Shown here piece after piece: positions 59,110 through 64,000 of a DNA stretch of 64,000 bases. The notes under the pieces are model-generated. The model did no database searches, was not told the DNA's origin, and saw only the letters and a program-made list of their open reading frames with translations. Each line of letters starts with the position of its first letter. Position 1 is the stretch's first letter. Position numbers and translations under genes: made by a program. This stretch comes from Pseudomaricurvus alkylphenolicus (GTDB taxonomy: Bacteria > Pseudomonadota > Gammaproteobacteria > Pseudomonadales > Cellvibrionaceae), in contig NZ_JAAQPI010000002.1 in NCBI RefSeq assembly GCF_011683955.1, forward strand, positions 510,157 to 574,156. The letters are read 5' to 3'.

Positions 59110-59145
59110 AAAAAAGGCCAATTCCCTTTCAGGAATTGGCCTTTT
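59110..59145 (-). terminator. Strong terminator after yidC
   Basis: AAAAGGCCAATTCC (59112–59125) and GGAATTGGCCTTTT (59132–59145) form a perfect 14-bp stem with a 6-nt loop. On the minus strand it continues with extra Ts. It ends the rpmH–rnpA–yidD–yidC transcript about 30 bp after the yidC stop. Confidence 0.93.
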
Positions 59146-59173
59146 CGCAATCAAATGTTTGGTTTGGGGACAG

Positions 59174-60856
59174 TCAGTCCTTTTCACCAGATTCAATTTG
59201 CTTGGTAATCACATACTGCTGGGCAATGGAGAGGGTATTGTTCACCACCCAATACAGTACCAGACCGGCCGGGAACCACAGGAACATAAAGGTGAAAACA
59301 AACGGCATCATCTGCATGATACGCGCTTGAGTAGGATCCGGCGGGGTCGGGTTAAGTTTCTGCTGAACCCACATGGTAATGCCCATAATCAACGGCAATA
59401 TAAAGTAGGGATCCTTAACGGACAAATCATCAATCCACCCCAGGAAAGGCGTGTGACGCAGTTCAACACTTTCCATCAGCACCCAGTAGAGGGCGATAAA
59501 CACTGGCATTTGAACCAGGATCGGAAGGCAACCACCTAGAGGATTAATCTTTTCCTTCTGGTAGAGCTTCATCATTTCCTGGGACATCTTCTGGCGATCA
59601 TCCCCATAGAGCTCTTTCATGCGCTGCATTTCCGGACCAAACTTGCGCATTTTGGCCATGGAGCGATAACTCGCTGCAGACAGCGGGAAGAACACCAGCT
59701 TGATAATGACGGTCAGGGCGATAATGGACCAGCCCCAGCTGCCAAGCAATCCGTAGATAAAGTTCAAGAATTGGAACAGCGGTTTTGCAATCCACCAAAG
59801 CCAGCCATAATCCACCGTCAAATCAAGATAGGGGGCAATCACCTCTAACCGATCGATGTTCTTGGGGCCCGCATAAAAGGAAGCTTGTATGATTCCCTCG
59901 CTTCCGGCAGCGATGCTGATCTGAGGGCCTTTGAATCCCAGCAGGAAGATGTCGCCACCGCTTTTGCGCAGATGATAGCTGTTTTCCTGGTCCTGGACCG
60001 GAATCCAGGCGCTGAGGAAGTAGTGCTGGACCATAGCGATCCAACCACCCTGGATAGTGGTCTTGAATCCTCCCCGTCTGACCATGTCTTCATCGGCCAG
60101 GTCACCAAAGTCGAGCTTTTTGTAGTTTTCCTCGGCCGTTGTCAGCGCTGCTCCCAAATAGGGTTGTATGCCGAAACCATCGACCACAACGGGGTTGTGG
60201 CTGTCGCGTTTGATCTGCGCAAACAAGCCAGCTTGCCAGGCATTGGGGGAGTTGCGATTGTCGATGTGGTATTCAAGATCAACCAGATTGTCTCCGCGTC
60301 TGAAGACAAACCGTTTCACAATACGGGTATCTCCCTGTTGGAGCTCGAGATCGACATTGAGTTGATCACTACCGTCTTCAAGTCGGTAATGTTGCCGCGC
60401 GCTGCGAAACAGAGGACGACCCCGTGCGGTGTCTGTTGCGTTGGGACCAATTAAACCGCTTTGAGCGATATAGACCGTGTGCTCTGTGCGATTCAGTAGA
60501 GTGAAGGGTTCATCCGGTGTATCAAGAGAAGCCAGCTGTTCCAACAAGGCGACTTTGACAATGTCGCCACCGGTTGGATCGATCAATACTGACAGCGTGT
60601 CCGTCTCGACTTCGATAAGTTGCGTGGAGGCGGGGGTTTCAGCAATGTCCGCAGATGAAGTCGCTACTGATGGAGACGGAATGTCGCCTTCAAAAGTGTT
60701 GTCCTGAGGGGCCGCTGTCTGGGGTGCCGTAGTGGTGACGGTGGTCTGCTGCGAAACCTGCGGGCGGTTGCGATCCTGAAAATCGCCCCACTCGTTGATC
60801 AACAGCAGGGACACCACCGCGATGGCGCCCAAAATAAGGGTGCGTTGCCAATCCAT
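59174..60856 (-). CDS. yidC: Membrane protein insertase YidC
   Basis: 560 residues (E. coli 548). It starts MDWQRTLILGAIAVVSLLLI with an N-terminal membrane anchor (about residues 6–22). A large periplasmic domain follows (about 55–345). The conserved insertase core has WGWSIIALTVIIKLVFFPLSAASYRSMAKMRKFGPEM (in parts), with the family Arg in the YRSMAKMR loop, the cytosolic helical hairpin YQKEKINPLGGCLPILVQMP and C-terminal membrane segments ending EKD. It inserts proteins such as the c subunit of ATP synthase. Confidence 0.97.
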   Translation of the reverse strand: MDWQRTLILGAIAVVSLLLINEWGDFQDRNRPQVSQQTTVTTTAPQTAAPQDNTFEGDIPSPSVATSSADIAETPASTQLIEVETDTLSVLIDPTGGDIVKVALLEQLASLDTPDEPFTLLNRTEHTVYIAQSGLIGPNATDTARGRPLFRSARQHYRLEDGSDQLNVDLELQQGDTRIVKRFVFRRGDNLVDLEYHIDNRNSPNAWQAGLFAQIKRDSHNPVVVDGFGIQPYLGAALTTAEENYKKLDFGDLADEDMVRRGGFKTTIQGGWIAMVQHYFLSAWIPVQDQENSYHLRKSGGDIFLLGFKGPQISIAAGSEGIIQASFYAGPKNIDRLEVIAPYLDLTVDYGWLWWIAKPLFQFLNFIYGLLGSWGWSIIALTVIIKLVFFPLSAASYRSMAKMRKFGPEMQRMKELYGDDRQKMSQEMMKLYQKEKINPLGGCLPILVQMPVFIALYWVLMESVELRHTPFLGWIDDLSVKDPYFILPLIMGITMWVQQKLNPTPPDPTQARIMQMMPFVFTFMFLWFPAGLVLYWVVNNTLSIAQQYVITKQIESGEKD

Positions 60857-60857
60857 G

Positions 60858-61106
60858 TTAATTTACTGCCGTGGTTGTTGATTTTGATGCTTTTGGGACC
60901 GGCACCGGATCGATGCCGCCGGGGTGCCAGGGGTGGCATTTCAATAGGCGTCTGATAGTCATGACACTGCCTTTTAAAAGTCCGTAATGCTCAATGGCTT
61001 CCTCACCATAATGGGAACACGTGGGATAAAAGCGACATTGATTGCCTACCCATGGGCTGAGGAAATATCGATAGAGGCGTATCAATGTGATCCCGATGAT
61101 CTTCAT
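60858..61106 (-). CDS. yidD: YidD membrane protein insertion efficiency factor
   Basis: 82 residues from the ATG at 61106 (E. coli 85). It has the family sequence [35 protein letters not shown] (in parts), with the three cysteines CRFYPTCS and the later [16 protein letters not shown] with its Cys. An upstream GTG at 61133 would add nine residues. It overlaps none of its neighbours but lies 1 bp before yidC and between rnpA and yidC, its conserved position. Confidence 0.96.
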   Translation of the reverse strand: MKIIGITLIRLYRYFLSPWVGNQCRFYPTCSHYGEEAIEHYGLLKGSVMTIRRLLKCHPWHPGGIDPVPVPKASKSTTTAVN

Positions 61107-61183
61107 GAGCCTAGGCCTGTTGATTGTCGTCACGAGTCCGAGTAATGAGACTTATTCCTGGCTGAGCCAGCAAAGCGGCCATA

Positions 61184-61570
61184 TTATGCCTGATTCTTGT
61201 CAGCAGCGGGCTTTTTAGCGCACTTCTTTATGATTCGCTGCCATTGTTTATTCAGCAGCTTGTGCAGCTCAGGGTTTGAGAGTTCATCAAGACCTCTCCT
61301 TGCCAGAACAATGGCATCCAATCCACCCAGCTGATCCTGATGCTGTCGAAAAGTTTCGCGAAGTATACGCTTGATTCGATTGCGTTGTACGGCGAGGCGA
61401 ATATTTTTCTTGGCGATGACCAGGCCCAATCTGGGATAACTCTTTTCGTTGGGGCGAGAAAGTATCAAAACCTGAGGATGAGGTGCGCGAACAGGCGCAT
61501 CGTCAAAGACGGATTGAAAGTCACTAGCGTTGAGCAATCGAAGGGACTTTGGAAAAGTCTTGCTCGGCAC
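61184..61570 (-). CDS. rnpA: Ribonuclease P protein component
   Basis: 128 residues with a GTG start at 61570 (AGG at 7-nt spacing). The RNP motif is conserved as NIRLAVQRNRIKRILRETFRQ (in parts), together with LNASDFQSVFDDA and RLGLVIAKKN. It assists the catalytic RNA in 5' maturation of tRNA. It lies downstream of rpmH, its universal partner. Confidence 0.96.
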   Translation of the reverse strand: MPSKTFPKSLRLLNASDFQSVFDDAPVRAPHPQVLILSRPNEKSYPRLGLVIAKKNIRLAVQRNRIKRILRETFRQHQDQLGGLDAIVLARRGLDELSNPELHKLLNKQWQRIIKKCAKKPAADKNQA

Positions 61571-61692
61571 ACCGGGACCTAAGTAACAAGAAGGAAGTTA
61601 GACTGAATAACGACGTCAGCTTATGGGGTGATAGCGCAGGGCCATCACACCCATATATAAAGCAGGAACAACCGGTAATGATTACCGCTTGA

Positions 61693-61827
61693 TCAGGCTG
61701 CCAGGTCTTTACGACCCTTGGCGCGACGACGAGCCAGGATCTTGCGACCGTTTTTAGTGGCCATACGAGCACGGAAACCGTGGGTGCGCTTGCGCTTCAA
61801 AACGCTAGGCTGAAAGGTTCTTTTCAT
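61693..61827 (-). CDS. rpmH: 50S ribosomal protein L34
   Basis: 44 residues, the usual bacterial size. It starts [19 protein letters not shown] and continues [20 protein letters not shown], almost identical to all L34 proteins. I read it directly from the minus strand with ATG at 61827 and TGA at 61693. It leads the rpmH–rnpA–yidD–yidC cluster and is divergent from dnaA. Confidence 0.98.
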   Translation of the reverse strand: MKRTFQPSVLKRKRTHGFRARMATKNGRKILARRRAKGRKDLAA

Positions 61828-62328
61828 GAGACTTTACCTGCCGATTGAGTCTGTCATATATAAATGAAGCGCAATCCGACTGGTTGACATTGAAGCTTGA
61901 AGGCGTTGCCGTCGGCTCCGTTGCACCCAATTTTTGACTACGCGGAAAAAAGAGGCGCGATTTTAAAGAATTCCCCACCCAAAAGCAAACACCAAAAGCG
62001 CTTTTTCCGGTACCAACCCTAAGAATTCACCCATCACATATTGCACCCAAATTTCGTTCAGGTTGCCAATAGGTTTTCAACAGAGTTATCAACAACCCCA
62101 GAAAGAGGTGTTGATACCTTGTCGCGTGTCTGTAATTTTTGTTAAATGCCATTAAATTGTAACTCACTGATTTTCATCAGTTATTTTCAGATTGTTTGAA
62201 AATTATACGGTTTTTTTTGTGGATAAGTAGGGTGAATTGGGCGTAAAATAGCTCCCCTTTCCGATCAATAAAGTTGAATATTTTTGGGTGTCAGGCAGTG
62301 GCCGTGGGCTGCTGTTGAGGGGGACGTT
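61828..62328. promoter_or_regulatory. rpmH–dnaA divergent promoter region with DnaA boxes
   Basis: About 500 bp without a gene. It holds two DnaA-type 9-mers: TTATCAACA at 62086–62094, and TTATCCACA on the minus strand at 62218–62226 about 100 bp before dnaA. The stretch 62120–62220 is AT-rich. A 10-bp direct repeat TTGCACCCAA occurs at 61921 and 62041. The boxes suggest dnaA autoregulation and possibly a second origin element. Promoters for both rpmH and dnaA must lie here, but I cannot place them confidently. Confidence 0.65.
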
Positions 62329-63930
62329 TTGCCAGATACTCTCTGGAAAAAGTGCGCAGACTCGCTACAGAATGAGTTACCGTCACAACAATTTAATACT
62401 TGGATTCGTCCACTAAAAGTGGATGCTCAGTCTGCTGATCATCACTTAAAGTTAATAGCGCCAAATCGATTCGTTCTTGATTGGGTCAATGACAAGTTTC
62501 TCAATCGTATCCAAGAACTCGCCGGCGAGCATGGTGCACATATTGGCTTTCAAGTAGAGCTGACAGTGGCTGCTCAGGGAAGTGTTGGCCGCTATCAGCG
62601 ACGACCGGTATCTCGGATGATTCAGTCTGAGCCAGCACCAATTGCGCCTCCCGCGATGACATCGCCGGCTACCACATCCCTGCCATCGTCAACCGATACG
62701 GTCACTAGCGTACAGGATTTGATTGCTCCACCACTGGCCGATAGGGGAGCTATTCAAGTCGAAAGTGGCGCTTATAGTCTTCCGGCGACAAAGCCCCAAA
62801 GCCCGGGACCTCAATCCTCGGGAGTGGGAACCTCAGATAATCTGAGCATGCCGTCTGCCAATACCGGGGAGCGAGCGACAACAATTGAAGTTGAGGGCGG
62901 TTTAAAGCACCGCAACTACCTCAATGAGGGTTTTACCTTTCCGAGTTTTGTTGAGGGCAAGTCCAACCAGCTGGGTCTTGCTGCCGCACGCCAGGTTGCA
63001 GAGAATCCGGGTGGTGCATACAACCCTCTATTTATATACGGCGGGGTGGGGTTAGGTAAGACCCACCTGATGCATGCCGTGGGTAATGCACTGGTTGATA
63101 AAAACCCCAATGCCAAAGTGGTTTACCTTCATTCGGAGCGTTTTGTTGCCGATATGGTTAAAGCACTTCAGCTTAACGCCATCAATGACTTCAAGCGGTA
63201 TTATCGATCTGTCGATGCATTATTGATCGACGACATTCAATTCTTTGCCGGAAAAGAGCGTTCTCAGGAAGAATTTTTCCATACGTTCAATGCGTTGTTG
63301 GAAGGCGGGCAACAGATCATTCTCACCTGTGATCGTTATCCCAAAGAGATCAATGGTCTGGAAGAGCGCCTTAAGAGTCGATTTGGTTGGGGGTTAACGG
63401 TGGCAATTGAACCACCGGAACTGGAAACCCGCGTAGCCATCTTGATGAAGAAGGCGGATCAGGCCAATATGCACCTTCCTAATGATGCCGCCTTTTTTAT
63501 TGCTCAAAGGATTCGTTCCAATGTTCGTGAATTGGAAGGTGCCCTGAAACGAGTTATTGCAAACGCGCATTTTACGGGTCGCGATATAGACGTTCCCTTA
63601 GTCAGGGAAGCGCTTAAGGATTTATTGGCGCTGCAAGATAAGCAGGTCAGTATCGACAATATTCAACGTGTTGTGGCGGAATATTACAAGATCAAAGTCA
63701 GCGACATTCTGTCAAAACGTCGCAGTCGATCGGTGGCCCGACCCCGACAAGTGGCGATGTCTCTGGCAAAAGAATTGACCAATCACAGCTTACCTGAAAT
63801 AGGTGAAGCATTTGGTGGACGAGACCATACCACTGTTCTGCATGCTTGTCGTAAAATCAAGGAATTGCGGGAAGAAGACGCCGACATGCGTGAAGATTGG
63901 AAAAACCTGCAGCGTTCGTTGACATCCTAG
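62329..63930 (+). CDS. dnaA: Chromosomal replication initiator protein DnaA
   Basis: 533 residues from the TTG at 62329, preceded by GAGGGGGAC; E. coli DnaA is 467. Domain I is [29 protein letters not shown] (in parts). Domain II is long and Pro/Ser/Thr-rich (about residues 85–205), accounting for the added length. Domain III has Walker [20 protein letters not shown] (in parts), Walker [23 protein letters not shown] (in parts), sensor regions and the arginine finger area. Domain IV has the DnaA-box-binding segment [19 protein letters not shown]. It starts replication at oriC. Confidence 0.97.
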   Translation: MPDTLWKKCADSLQNELPSQQFNTWIRPLKVDAQSADHHLKLIAPNRFVLDWVNDKFLNRIQELAGEHGAHIGFQVELTVAAQGSVGRYQRRPVSRMIQSEPAPIAPPAMTSPATTSLPSSTDTVTSVQDLIAPPLADRGAIQVESGAYSLPATKPQSPGPQSSGVGTSDNLSMPSANTGERATTIEVEGGLKHRNYLNEGFTFPSFVEGKSNQLGLAAARQVAENPGGAYNPLFIYGGVGLGKTHLMHAVGNALVDKNPNAKVVYLHSERFVADMVKALQLNAINDFKRYYRSVDALLIDDIQFFAGKERSQEEFFHTFNALLEGGQQIILTCDRYPKEINGLEERLKSRFGWGLTVAIEPPELETRVAILMKKADQANMHLPNDAAFFIAQRIRSNVRELEGALKRVIANAHFTGRDIDVPLVREALKDLLALQDKQVSIDNIQRVVAEYYKIKVSDILSKRRSRSVARPRQVAMSLAKELTNHSLPEIGEAFGGRDHTTVLHACRKIKELREEDADMREDWKNLQRSLTS

Positions 63931-64000
63931 GTGATATCACCGCTACGGAAGACACAATAACAAATCCCATAATACTGGAATCTACTACCAGGAAAGAACC

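Noticed and set aside
61673-61687. CGGTAATGATTACCG palindrome after rpmH as a terminator
   Set aside because: The loop is one base and no T-run follows, and rpmH and rnpA are normally co-transcribed.

Overview
The window comes from the chromosome of a gammaproteobacterium, next to its replication origin. The gene blocks rph–yicC–gmk–rpoZ–spoT–ridA, recG/oxyR, ubiCA–phoBR, phoU–pstBACS, uvrD, glmS–glmU–atp and parBA–rsmG–mnmG/mnmE–yidC–yidD–rnpA–rpmH–dnaA, in this overall order, recall Pseudomonas and its marine relatives (Pseudomonadales in the broad sense, for example the Cellvibrio/Saccharophagus group). This placement rests on gene content and order remembered from that group, not on a database search. 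I see no tRNA, rRNA, insertion sequence, prophage or CRISPR array.

Layout. 1–3.6 kb: a leftward accessory set of TonB-dependent receptor, periplasmic ABC-type substrate-binding protein and a truncated membrane sensor. 3.6–9 kb: rph, divergent from yicC–gmk–rpoZ–spoT–ridA (RNA turnover, nucleotide and (p)ppGpp metabolism). 9–13.2 kb: phoBR, ubiCA and an HU gene. 13.3–14.7 kb: a dicarboxylate/amino-acid symporter gene broken by one extra base. 14.7–26.1 kb: a YbaK–HDOD protein, recG/oxyR, an epimerase-like and FemAB-like pair, a DUF938 methyltransferase, a CheY–PilZ regulator, yaaA, a DUF4265-like protein, an M48 lipoprotein peptidase and a small lipoprotein. 26.3–32.2 kb: the high-affinity phosphate system with phased Pho boxes. 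32.3–35.8 kb: a TRAP transporter whose binding-protein gene lies in the opposite orientation beyond a thioesterase gene. 35.9–41.5 kb: uvrD, a HexR-like regulator and a BaeSR-like two-component system. 41.8–52.4 kb: glmS, glmU and the complete F1Fo ATP synthase operon atpIBEFHAGDC. 52.6–61.8 kb: parB, parA, rsmG, mnmG, a candidate oriC, mnmE, yidC, yidD, rnpA, rpmH. 62.3–63.9 kb: dnaA, pointing the other way.

How it fits together. The leftward bias between 41.8 and 61.8 kb agrees with a replication fork leaving an origin near 57–62 kb. PhoB boxes precede both phoB and pstS, so the two distant phosphate loci should form one regulon. The origin-proximal block carries the machinery for chromosome partition, tRNA U34 modification, membrane insertion, RNase P and replication initiation.

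Most of the window is ordinary core genome and I do not see a clear new system. The points most worth a second look are: an OxyR-like protein that keeps Cys199 but has Val at 208; a cluster of DnaA boxes between mnmG and mnmE instead of only beside dnaA; the one-base disruption of the symporter; the receptor/binding-protein/sensor set at the left edge; and a sensor kinase with a Pro/Arg/His-rich periplasmic segment. Start codons were re-chosen from Shine-Dalgarno position and family alignment from memory where noted.
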